Positions 55,275 through 63,155 of a stretch of DNA of 64,000 nt are shown in pieces (position 1 is the stretch's first letter; the number at the start of each line of letters is the position of its first letter). This DNA is from Mycoavidus sp. B2-EB. Its GTDB lineage: Bacteria; Pseudomonadota; Gammaproteobacteria; Burkholderiales; Burkholderiaceae. The stretch lies in the NCBI RefSeq assembly GCF_014218255.1, contig NZ_AP021872.1, forward strand, positions 434,001-498,000, in the 5' to 3' direction. The notes under the pieces are model-generated. The model made no database searches. It worked only from the letters and a program-made list of their open reading frames with translations, and was not told the origin of the DNA. A program made the translations under genes and the position numbers.

Positions 55275-55895
55275 TTATGATGATTGAATCAGAATGCGCA
55301 AATCGTGCGCAATATTATCTGCTGAATCGGCGGCGGTTGCCATCAATTGTGCTTGACCTTTTTGATCGAAGATATAAATGGCTGAGCTGTGCAGCACCTC
55401 ATAGCGGTTATCAGCATCGGGCTTTTCAGATTGATAAGCGACTCGATAGCGTTTAGCGAGTGCTTCGACTTGACTGAGGGTGCCGGTCAAGCCGGTTACA
55501 TGCTCCGCATCAAAGGCATTGACATAACGGTGCATTGAGGCCGGTGTATCACGCGCTGGGTCGATCGAGATAAAAAGAATGCGTACCGCGCGTGCATCGT
55601 CACCTAGCTTCGAGAGCGCCAGCATAAGGCGCGCCATGGTTTCAGGGCAAACATCTGGGCAATGCGTATAGCCAAAGTAAACGAGGGTGATTAGGCCTTG
55701 GTAAGTTTGAGCGCTGACCTTTTGTCCTTGATCATCAGTCAAAGCAAACTCAAGCTTAGGAAGGTGGTGACGCACTTGGGTTAATTGCCAATTTTCATCG
55801 CGCTGCCGGCTACAGCCAAGAAAGAGCGTCAATAGTAAGCTGGTAAAGAGCGCATAGTAAAATATCGCTCGCTGGCGCGGCATAACTCGCTGCAT
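55275..55895 (-). CDS. SCO1/SenC copper chaperone
   Basis: This 206-residue thioredoxin-fold protein helps assemble the Cu-A centre of cytochrome c oxidase. The CxxxC copper motif is in YFGYTHCPDVCPETM near residue 80, and the distal histidine is in VLHSSAIYIFD near residue 165. A hydrophobic N-terminus ending LTLFLGC is a lipobox, so it is likely a membrane-anchored lipoprotein. It is upstream of the PCu(A)C gene, its common partner. Confidence 0.92.
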   Translation of the reverse strand: MQRVMPRQRAIFYYALFTSLLLTLFLGCSRQRDENWQLTQVRHHLPKLEFALTDDQGQKVSAQTYQGLITLVYFGYTHCPDVCPETMARLMLALSKLGDDARAVRILFISIDPARDTPASMHRYVNAFDAEHVTGLTGTLSQVEALAKRYRVAYQSEKPDADNRYEVLHSSAIYIFDQKGQAQLMATAADSADNIAHDLRILIQSS

Positions 55896-56299
55896 GATAA
55901 AAGCCTTCTAACTCGATTTCTTGAATAGCGGGTGGTCGCGCTGGTAAGCGCGCTATATGTTTCAGCTATGCTATTTTAACAGGCCCCTAAATATTTTCCT
56001 GTGAATCGGAGTGATGAAATTCAATCTCACCTATTGGCAGACAAAGATACCCATCACAAAAAGCCGTTAAAAAAGCGAAGGGCGCCCATTGCACAGAGTG
56101 CGAGCTCGCATTAAAGAAAAGAAGCGAGCTCTCGAAGAGGCACATGATGGAACGGTTATTACCCAGAAGAATAAAAAAGCCGCACACAATGCTGGCTAGA
56201 AAAACGTGGGCAATAAACGGCAAGAAGATGAGTTAGCCTTTACTTTACTCGACTTGGCCGATATGAATTTTCTGGCGGGGCAGGATGCACCATAAAAAA
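55896..56299. other. 404-base gap, no convincing gene
   Basis: Open frames on both strands between about 55990 and 56230 have no ATG start with a ribosome-binding site. The minus frame reads as a hydrophobic peptide from a TTG, while the plus frame is lysine-rich. Features seen are a stem CGCGCT-GGTA-AGCGCG (55937-55952) upstream of the SCO gene and an inverted repeat GAGCTCGC (56102-56109) with GCGAGCTC (56124-56131). No T run follows either, so they are not called terminators. Confidence 0.45.
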
Positions 56300-58189
56300 T
56301 TAAGCCGCATGTTCAGCAATGCGTGTGTCATAGTAATTGACTGCGCTGATACCATTGCCAAATTGCTTCATCAGTAATTCCTGATAAAGCCCAGTTCGTT
56401 TGCGCAAAGCATCGGGTGTGCCATCATCAATGACCTTGCCGTCGCTCATCACAATAATGCGGTCAAAATTTTGCAAGGTTGAAAGCCGATGGGCGATGGC
56501 AATCACCGTGCGGCCGTGCATGAGCCGATCGAGTGCCTGTTGAATCGCTTCTTCTGAGGTGCTATCGAGGGCGGAGGTGGCTTCATCAAGGAGCAGGATA
56601 GGTGCATTTTTCAAAATCGCGCGAGCAATCGCAATGCGTTGCCGCTGGCCGCCTGAGAGTTTCGTGCCGCGGTCGCCCACCAGGGTGTCGAAGCCTTGCG
56701 GCATGGCTTCGATAAATTCAGTGCAGCGCGCCTCATGAGCGGCGGCAAGAACTTCGTCGCGGCTAGCTTGGGGCCGACCATAAGCGATATTTTCAAAAAT
56801 TGTCCGATGTAAGAGCGAAATATCTTGCGGCACGACGGCGATGGATTGGCGCAAGCTTTCTTGCGTAACCATGCTTAGATCCTGACCATCGATCAAAATG
56901 CGGCCTGCTTGAGGTTCATAAAAATGTTGCAACAGGGCAAGTACCGTGGTTTTTCCTGCTCCAGAACTACCGATTAAGCCAACTCGTTGGCCTGGCTCTA
57001 GGTGCAAGTCAAATGCCTCGAGCGTACGGGTCCGATTGGGGTAGGCAAAACAGACTTGATTGAAATCAACGCGTCCGCCTTGTGCAACTAACTGCTTGGC
57101 TTGTGGGTGGTCGGGCAATTGATGCGGTTCAAGCAGAGTTTCAATGGCTTCAGCCAGCCGCGCAATATGTTGAATCACATCCACGAGGGCGACGGCAAGG
57201 TCGCGCGTGCCGTGCAAAATCGTAAAGCCAAGTGAACTGACCAGCACAATATCGCCCGTGCTGGCTTGGCCGCGGGTCCATAACCAAAGGGCCCAGCCGA
57301 GCAATCCGGCGGACAAAAAAGCGGTTACAAACGCATGGAAAAGCCTTAATTTTTCAAGGTGGAGCAAGCTTTTGCGGCGCGCGCGCATTTCTTCCTTGAG
57401 TTTTGCGCCAAAGCGGGTTTGCTCACGAGTGATGGCTCCGAAGGCACGTACCAACCCTATATTGCTAATGACATCGACTAACTCGCCATCCACGGAGGCC
57501 GCTTCTTTGGCGAACCCCCGGTGGTGTTTGGCGCCACGGCCCGCCAATTTGAAAAGAATCAGCGCGAGCACTGCCGATACAGATAAAAGTCCGCCAGCCA
57601 TCAATGGATTGACCGCAGCAATCATGGCAATTGCGCCGCCTACTGCGATGCAGGGTGGCAGAGCATTCCATGCCATGGTGTTTTCGGCTGTGAAAACTGC
57701 ATTTGAGGTTGCCGTAATCCGGCTTGCGAGTAGACCGGGTTGCTTTTCCGTAAACCAGGCTTGCGCATGGCCACTTAAATAGCGAAATAAATCGCTCCGT
57801 AAATCACCGGTCACGGTGACAAACGCGTGCGTGCTGACCCAACCGCCTATGCGCCAGAGTAGATTGTCAGCAGCGATTAGGCCAGCTAACAGTAAAAATG
57901 CTCCCCAGAGTTGTGTAAAGTGGCTGCGCCCTTGGCTTAAGACATCGATTAGATGCTTAATCCCATATTGGGAGGCAAGCGAGCAACCCACGGCGGCGAA
58001 CACACTCATCAGCACTGCGCTGTGAGCCACTGGATGCCGACGAATATAGCGATAAAGAAAGGCTAGCGGTCGATGTGCATAACCAGCAAGTTGGGCATCA
58101 TACGCAGCGCTTTGAGCCTGAGTCGAGCGCGGCTTGATTTCATTTGTGCGTCCCACAGGGTAGGTTTTTTTAATCTTGACGTTTATCAT
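56300..58189 (-). CDS. ABC exporter, fused membrane and ATPase domains (MsbA/Atm1-like)
   Basis: This 629-residue half-transporter has six membrane segments in the first 340 residues and a C-terminal ATPase. Walker A is GLIGSSGAGKTTVL, Q-loop IAVVPQDISLLH, signature LSGGQRQRIAIARAIL, Walker B ILLLDEATSALD and H-loop IAHRLST. The fusion type is an exporter for lipids, peptides or drugs. It begins with a soluble stretch of about 45 residues. It is divergent from a glycosyltransferase across 324 bases, which hints at an envelope glycolipid or polysaccharide role, but the cargo is unknown. Confidence 0.9.
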   Translation of the reverse strand: MINVKIKKTYPVGRTNEIKPRSTQAQSAAYDAQLAGYAHRPLAFLYRYIRRHPVAHSAVLMSVFAAVGCSLASQYGIKHLIDVLSQGRSHFTQLWGAFLLLAGLIAADNLLWRIGGWVSTHAFVTVTGDLRSDLFRYLSGHAQAWFTEKQPGLLASRITATSNAVFTAENTMAWNALPPCIAVGGAIAMIAAVNPLMAGGLLSVSAVLALILFKLAGRGAKHHRGFAKEAASVDGELVDVISNIGLVRAFGAITREQTRFGAKLKEEMRARRKSLLHLEKLRLFHAFVTAFLSAGLLGWALWLWTRGQASTGDIVLVSSLGFTILHGTRDLAVALVDVIQHIARLAEAIETLLEPHQLPDHPQAKQLVAQGGRVDFNQVCFAYPNRTRTLEAFDLHLEPGQRVGLIGSSGAGKTTVLALLQHFYEPQAGRILIDGQDLSMVTQESLRQSIAVVPQDISLLHRTIFENIAYGRPQASRDEVLAAAHEARCTEFIEAMPQGFDTLVGDRGTKLSGGQRQRIAIARAILKNAPILLLDEATSALDSTSEEAIQQALDRLMHGRTVIAIAHRLSTLQNFDRIIVMSDGKVIDDGTPDALRKRTGLYQELLMKQFGNGISAVNYYDTRIAEHAA

Positions 58190-58513
58190 ATGGCCTCGGC
58201 CTGGCTACGTTAGATCAGTCGCTTGCTCCTTGCTTGGGGGAACCTGGAGGTGAGTCCATGCGGCAGATTCTTTTTGTGGCAAAATCTATCAGCGGCAAAG
58301 CAAGCAACCCGTTTAATAAATCACAACTGATAATTTAGAGCAGGGTTGTAAAACAAAGGCCGACAAAGTGTTTCTACACTGTAACAAAATAAATACTTTG
58401 AAATTCACCGCTTAAATTCAAATTAAGCAACCGATAATCGGTAGTAGAGCGCTCGGCTATTTGCTGGACGCGCTTCTACTTTTGTCCTGAATTTTTATTA
58501 GGAGAGTTACGTC
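58190..58513. other. 324-base intergenic region with leader hairpin
   Basis: Between divergent exporter and glycosyltransferase genes lie a perfect palindrome ACCGAT-A-ATCGGT (58430-58442) and, directly after it, a hairpin of AGTAGAGCGC (58443-58452) with GCGCTTCTACT (58470-58480) followed by TTTTG. GCTTAA-N7-TTAAGC also occurs just upstream. The hairpin with a short T run 30 bases before the glycosyltransferase could be an attenuator or a terminator; the palindrome could be an operator. No gene is seen. Confidence 0.45.
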
Positions 58514-59578
58514 ATGCGAATCGCTCAAATTGCACCGTTACACGAGGCGGTGCCCCCCAAATTGTATGGAGGTACAGAACGGGTCGTGTCTTACTTGACA
58601 GAAGCCTTAGTTGAGCTGGGCCAAGAAGTGACGTTGTTTGCGAGTGGCGATTCAATCACTGCCGCGCAACTCGAGGCAGTATGGCCGCAAGCGCTGCGTC
58701 TAGACCCAAACATTCGCGATACGCTTGCGCCCCATCTGTTGATGCTTGAGCAAGTGCGAGAGTGTGCCGAAGAATTTGATATCCTGCACTTTCATCTTGA
58801 TTACTATCCTTTTTCACTGTTTAGCCGCCAGGCCACGCCATTTCTAACGACGTTGCATGGGCGCCTGGATTTGCCTGAGCTGCAGCCGGTTTTTAACATG
58901 TTTCCGCGCGCTCAGGTCGTGTCTATTTCCGATAGTCAACGCGCGCCACTGCCACAGGCGAATTGGCTGTCAACCATTTATCATGGTTTGCCGGAAAAAA
59001 TGCTGATGCCTCGCCCTGATATAAAACCCGGCTATTTGGCGTTTCTAGGTCGAATTTCACCTGAAAAGCGGGTTGACACGGCGATTTCAATTGCGGCTAA
59101 ATGCGGCTTGCCGATTAAAATTGCCGCGAAGATCGACAAAGCGGATCAGGCGTATTACGAAGAACGGATTGCCCCACTGATGTCGCAACCGCACGTCGAA
59201 TATATCGGGGAGATTTCTGAAGCGGAGAAGGCTGAATTCTTATCTGGCGCACATGCGTTGCTATTTCCGATTGACTGGCCTGAACCATTCGGTTTAGTCA
59301 TGATTGAGGCGATGGCGTGCGGTACGCCCGTCATCGCGTTTAAGCGCGGTTCAGTTCCCGAAGTTATTGAGCATGGCGTAACCGGCTTTTTAGTCAATGA
59401 TGAGACGGAGGCGGTCGCTGCGCTGAACCGCTTGCATACATTGTCACGTGATACGGTACGCCAACAATTTGAGGCACGCTTTACCGCGCAACGGATGGCG
59501 GAAGGTTATCTTGCTGCTTACGAGCGTCTTTTGCATCAACAACGCCGCACCGTGCTACGCGAAGTGGCGGTAGGTTAA
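58514..59578 (+). CDS. Family 4 glycosyltransferase
   Basis: This 354-residue GT-B enzyme carries the N-terminal GGTERVVSYLTEALVELG and LFASGDS, and the nucleotide-sugar site in the C-terminal half with GRISPEKRVDTAI and the E-x7-E motif in PEPFGLVMIEAMACGTPVIAF. Such retaining enzymes use UDP- or GDP-sugars to make glycolipids, polysaccharides or sugar-phosphate solutes. It stands alone in its direction, with a terminator just after. The donor and acceptor are not known. AGGAGAG lies upstream of the ATG. Confidence 0.88.
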   Translation: MRIAQIAPLHEAVPPKLYGGTERVVSYLTEALVELGQEVTLFASGDSITAAQLEAVWPQALRLDPNIRDTLAPHLLMLEQVRECAEEFDILHFHLDYYPFSLFSRQATPFLTTLHGRLDLPELQPVFNMFPRAQVVSISDSQRAPLPQANWLSTIYHGLPEKMLMPRPDIKPGYLAFLGRISPEKRVDTAISIAAKCGLPIKIAAKIDKADQAYYEERIAPLMSQPHVEYIGEISEAEKAEFLSGAHALLFPIDWPEPFGLVMIEAMACGTPVIAFKRGSVPEVIEHGVTGFLVNDETEAVAALNRLHTLSRDTVRQQFEARFTAQRMAEGYLAAYERLLHQQRRTVLREVAVG

Positions 59579-59590
59579 AAGGCAGGTTAA

Positions 59591-59627
59591 AAAATAGCTG
59601 CACATACTACGTGCGGCTATTTTTTTG
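59591..59627 (+). terminator. Terminator of the glycosyltransferase gene
   Basis: AAAATAGCTGCAC (59591-59603) pairs with GTGCGGCTATTTT (59611-59623) with one T-G pair and a 7-base loop, followed by Ts. It begins about 12 bases past the stop at 59578. Confidence 0.88.
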
Positions 59628-59661
59628 TTCGGATTGAGGGGTGGCCTAGAAAAAAGAATGA

Positions 59662-59697
59662 TATACTCACCCTTGATTGAGAATGATTCGCATTAGC
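59662..59697 (+). promoter_or_regulatory. Fur box and -10 element before ftrABCD
   Basis: GAGAATGATTCGCATTAGC at 59679-59697 matches the 19-base Fur consensus at 14 positions. TATACT (59662-59667) could be a -10 hexamer just upstream, which would place the box over the transcription start. Iron-replete Fur should therefore repress the operon that starts at 59762. No good -35 hexamer was seen. Confidence 0.8.
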
Positions 59698-59761
59698 ACT
59701 AGCGTTTTCTGAAGCGTGCTGTCCATCGCATATTATCAGGTACTTGCAAAGGGTCCTTTCT

Positions 59762-60310
59762 ATGTTTACATCAAAAATTTTTCAGTTTGTCACCGTCAGC
59801 CTTTTAGCCGGCGCAGCCTACTCTGTAAGCGCTGCTGAGTATCCTATCGGCAAACCCCAGATTCACGCTAATCTAGAGATTGCCGCCGTCTATCTGCAAC
59901 CGGTTACGATGGAGCCGGAACATGGAATGCGCAAAGCCTCCGAATCGGATATTCACTTGGAAGCGGATATCCATGCCCTCAAAGATTTTCCAACGGGTTT
60001 CGCTGAAGGGGATTGGATCCCTTATTTGCAGGTGAAATTCGAACTGACGAAAATCAAAACTGGGCAAAAAGTTCAAGGTGAATTCATGCCGATGGTCGCC
60101 AGCGATGGGCCACATTACGGTGATAACGTGAAATTGTTTGGTCCGGGCGAATATCGTCTGAAATATTTCATTGCGCCACCACCCGCTACCGGGCATATGA
60201 CATTTGGTCGGCATGTTGATAAAGAAACCGGAGTTGGGCCTTGGTTTAAGCCATTTACAGTTGAATATACGTTTAATTTTGCTGGCATAGGTAAAAAGGG
60301 TGGCTATTAA
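59762..60310 (+). CDS. ftrA: Periplasmic Fe2+-binding protein (P19/FtrA)
   Basis: This 182-residue P19-type protein has a signal peptide ending SVSAAEYP and the family segments MEPEHGMRKASESDIHLEAD, GDWIPYLQVKFEL, GEFMPMVASDGPHYGDNVKL and a C-terminal RHVDKETG. The Met and His residues in these segments match the copper and iron ligands of P19. FtrA captures ferrous iron in the periplasm for the FtrC permease. The ATG at 59762 is preferred, with AAAGGG about nine bases upstream; an in-frame TTG earlier is not needed. It is first in the ftrABCD operon. Confidence 0.93.
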   Translation: MFTSKIFQFVTVSLLAGAAYSVSAAEYPIGKPQIHANLEIAAVYLQPVTMEPEHGMRKASESDIHLEADIHALKDFPTGFAEGDWIPYLQVKFELTKIKTGQKVQGEFMPMVASDGPHYGDNVKLFGPGEYRLKYFIAPPPATGHMTFGRHVDKETGVGPWFKPFTVEYTFNFAGIGKKGGY

Positions 60311-60378
60311 AAATAATTTAAGCACTAGATTAAATTATTTAATCAAATAGTGAAGTCCCCGAGTAAAGGAATATCGAA

Positions 60379-60744
60379 ATGAAAATTAGTCTTATTATTA
60401 CTCTGTGCGCGACGGCTGTGCTCGCCCTGGTTTTTACTTTATCGAATGCTAAGCGTGATGAAGCGAAGACGAAAGAAGAATTGCTGACCTTTGAACTGGA
60501 TATGGCTGACGGGAAGTTGACGCCATCTCGCATTGAAGTACCGGCTAATCAGCCGATTAAAATCTCGATTACCAATTCAGGTAAAAAAGCTGCCGAATTT
60601 GAAAGTATTCAACTCCGCAAAGAGAAGGTTCTTGCCCCTGGCTCAAAGTCCTTTGTGGTGATTAAAAAGATGGCGCCGGGAGAATACAAGTTTTTCGATG
60701 ATTTTCACCAAGCGACGGCGCAAGGGGTGATCGTCGCAAGATAA
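60379..60744 (+). CDS. ftrB: Cupredoxin-domain protein FtrB
   Basis: This 121-residue protein has an N-terminal membrane-spanning or signal segment and one cupredoxin-like domain (IEVPANQPIKISITNSGKKAAEFESIQL, MAPGEYKFFDDFHQA). There is no cysteine in the type-1 copper position, so it resembles the EfeO-type cupredoxin more than a blue copper protein. In Bordetella, FtrB is proposed to oxidise Fe2+ for FtrC. It is second in the operon, 68 bases after ftrA. Confidence 0.88.
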   Translation: MKISLIITLCATAVLALVFTLSNAKRDEAKTKEELLTFELDMADGKLTPSRIEVPANQPIKISITNSGKKAAEFESIQLRKEKVLAPGSKSFVVIKKMAPGEYKFFDDFHQATAQGVIVAR

Positions 60745-60813
60745 CGTTGAGTTTATCTAGAAACAGAAAAAGGGATAATCGTAAGCGGGGATCAGATAGG
60801 TTCGGAGAGCTCA

Positions 60814-61653
60814 ATGGGGCAGGTGCTGTTTGTTGTATGGCGTGAAAGTGTTGAAGCGTTACTCATTATTGGCATTTTATATGCATGGTTGCGTAATGGC
60901 GATAAAGAGGCGCGGCAGGGATTGTCCTATTTATGGCTAGGCATTGGGCTGGGCCTGTTGGCGGCTTTTGCGCTTGGCTTCGCATTGTTGAGCTTTAGTG
61001 AAACGCTTACGGGTGAAGCGCAAGATTATTTTCAAGTTGTCATGGTGTGGATTGCTGCTGTGCTGATTGTGCAGATGGTGCTATGGATGAAATACCATGG
61101 GCGCACTTTGAAGCAAGGCATGGAAGCTTCGTTACAGAAAAGCACGCAAAATGCGCAATGGTGGGGCGTCGCATTGCTTGCCGCATTGGCGGTCGCGCGT
61201 GAAGGGAGCGAGACCGTGATTTTTCTATACGGGCTAGGTTTTGGCAAAGCAGGATATATTTTGCCTTCTCACCTAGCGGGCGTATTGATTGGTTTTAGTC
61301 TGGCTTTTTTAACCGTTTATCTATTGCAATTGGGGGGTAAGCTATTTTCGTGGCCGGTGTTTTTCCGTGTAACCGAAGTGATGTTACTCCTTCTCGCGGC
61401 AGGATTAGTCCAAGCCGGAGTTGACAAACTGATCGATAAAGAACTCTTGCCGAGCTTGATTGACCCAGTGTGGAATACGGCAGCGCTATTAGATGATACG
61501 AGCGGGTTGGGTTCACTGTTGGCGGCCTTGACAGGTTACCGCGCATACCCGTCATTAATGAATGTGCTGGTGTATCTGATTTACTGGGCTACGATTCTCG
61601 GATTCATGAAATATAAAAACCAGCGCCTGTCGACTCAAACTCCGTCAATATGA
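60814..61653 (+). CDS. ftrC: FTR1-family iron permease FtrC
   Basis: This 279-residue, seven-helix membrane protein has the two REXXE iron-binding motifs of FTR1: RESVE in VVWRESVEALLIIGIL near residue 9 and REGSE in VAREGSETVIFLYG near residue 130. Yeast FTR1 and bacterial EfeU work by the same motif. It is third in the operon, 69 bases after ftrB. Energy and ferroxidation are thought to come from its partners FtrB and FtrD. Confidence 0.95.
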   Translation: MGQVLFVVWRESVEALLIIGILYAWLRNGDKEARQGLSYLWLGIGLGLLAAFALGFALLSFSETLTGEAQDYFQVVMVWIAAVLIVQMVLWMKYHGRTLKQGMEASLQKSTQNAQWWGVALLAALAVAREGSETVIFLYGLGFGKAGYILPSHLAGVLIGFSLAFLTVYLLQLGGKLFSWPVFFRVTEVMLLLLAAGLVQAGVDKLIDKELLPSLIDPVWNTAALLDDTSGLGSLLAALTGYRAYPSLMNVLVYLIYWATILGFMKYKNQRLSTQTPSI

Positions 61654-61660
61654 GCCGACC

Positions 61661-63058
61661 ATGGCAGACTCTAGCCGATATGGCGCGTGGCTTGCTCGTT
61701 GTGGGCATTGGATGTTTCGGCACGGTGCGGCGATTCGTTATGTGCAGTGGGCGATAGCGCTGATTTACGCGGTTTTGGTGATCGCCCCGGCATGCATGCG
61801 GTTGCCGGGTCACGCCGCACATCTTTGGGATAACTTCACACTATTTGCACAGTTTATCTTTTGGGGTATCTGGTGGCCTTTCGTGTTGCTCTCAATGGTG
61901 TTATTTGGCCGCCTCTGGTGCGGGATTTTGTGTCCAGAAGGCGCGCTGACTGAACTTGCCAGTAAACATGGGCGCCATTGGCCCATCCCACGTTGGCTGC
62001 GCTGGGCCGGTTGGCCTTTTGTGGCGTTTGTCCTGACCACTCTCTATGGACAAATGGTCAGTGTTTACCAATATCCTAAAGCCGTTTTGCTGGTGTTGGG
62101 GGGCTCAACTCTGGCGGCGCTTGTAGTGGGTTTCCTGTATGGGCGTGAAAAGCGTGTTTGGTGCAAGTATCTGTGTCCAGTGAATGGCGTATTTGGCCTA
62201 CTGGCGCGGCTTGCGCCGGTGCATTATAAAGTTAATGAAGCCGCGTGGCGTCGTTCTTATACGCAGGGTGAATATGGTCATCGCGTGATCCCAATCAATT
62301 GTGCGCCTTTGGTGCCGTTGCGCACGATGCAAGGCAGCGCCGCTTGTCACATGTGTTCGCGTTGTAGCGGACACCGTGAAGCAATCTCGCTAAGCTGGCG
62401 CTCACCGAGTCATGAGGTTGTGCAATTAGGGAAAGCGACCGCGCAGGGGTGGGATACGTTACTGATTCTCTACGGCTTAATGGGAATTGCAGTCGGGGCG
62501 TTTCATTGGACGGCAAGCCCTTGGTTTATTGCGCTTAAGCAAGCCCTAGCGGGTTGGCTAATGGAACAGGATATTTGGTGGCCGTTTGCAACGAATGCGC
62601 CATGGTTTGTATTAACTCATTATCCAGACCAAAATGACGTGTTTAGTTGGTTGGATGGTGGTTTACTCGTCTTTTATATCGGCGCGACGAGCCTGGTGTA
62701 TGGTACCGCGCTTAACGCCTTACTGGCTTTGGCGGTGCGTTGTTTGGGGCGCTGGCGTGCTACGCGTTTGCATCATCTAGCGCAAACCCTGATTCCATTG
62801 GCCGGCTGTGGGGTATTTCTAGGGTTATCAGCGTTGACCTTCTCCTTATTAAGAGGCGAGCATATTTCGTTTGGGTGGGTCAATGAGATGCGCTTCGCCC
62901 TGCTGGCCGGCGTTAATTTATGGAGCGTGTGGCTGGCATGGCGGGTTGTGAGTGGTTATGCCGTGAATCGATTACGGCGTAGCGCGGCAATGGTCTTTAT
63001 CATAGCGGCTCTAGTCGTGGCTGACAGCGCATGGTGGTTGTTATTTTGGCATTGGTAA
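61661..63058 (+). CDS. ftrD: Membrane polyferredoxin FtrD
   Basis: This 465-residue protein has about eight membrane segments and cysteine clusters CGILCPEG, CKYLCPVNGVFG and CHMCSRCSGH that can hold Fe-S clusters, like NapH. In Bordetella and Burkholderia the FtrD protein is proposed to take electrons from FtrB or return them across the membrane. It is 7 bases after ftrC and ends the operon. A Fur-controlled iron role is inferred from the gene set. Confidence 0.92.
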   Translation: MADSSRYGAWLARCGHWMFRHGAAIRYVQWAIALIYAVLVIAPACMRLPGHAAHLWDNFTLFAQFIFWGIWWPFVLLSMVLFGRLWCGILCPEGALTELASKHGRHWPIPRWLRWAGWPFVAFVLTTLYGQMVSVYQYPKAVLLVLGGSTLAALVVGFLYGREKRVWCKYLCPVNGVFGLLARLAPVHYKVNEAAWRRSYTQGEYGHRVIPINCAPLVPLRTMQGSAACHMCSRCSGHREAISLSWRSPSHEVVQLGKATAQGWDTLLILYGLMGIAVGAFHWTASPWFIALKQALAGWLMEQDIWWPFATNAPWFVLTHYPDQNDVFSWLDGGLLVFYIGATSLVYGTALNALLALAVRCLGRWRATRLHHLAQTLIPLAGCGVFLGLSALTFSLLRGEHISFGWVNEMRFALLAGVNLWSVWLAWRVVSGYAVNRLRRSAAMVFIIAALVVADSAWWLLFWHW

Positions 63059-63155
63059 ACAGCGCCTAATACAGGTGCTAGCTTGGGCTGCAATCCGCCT
63101 ATATAATGGTTTGTTCAAAATTCTTTCAATAATGAGTATAAAAAGAGGTTGTCCT

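Noticed and set aside
55987-56223. 78-codon frame on the minus strand with a hydrophobic start
   Set aside because: It starts only at TTG, lacks a ribosome-binding site, and the opposite strand is equally open, so coding is not supported.
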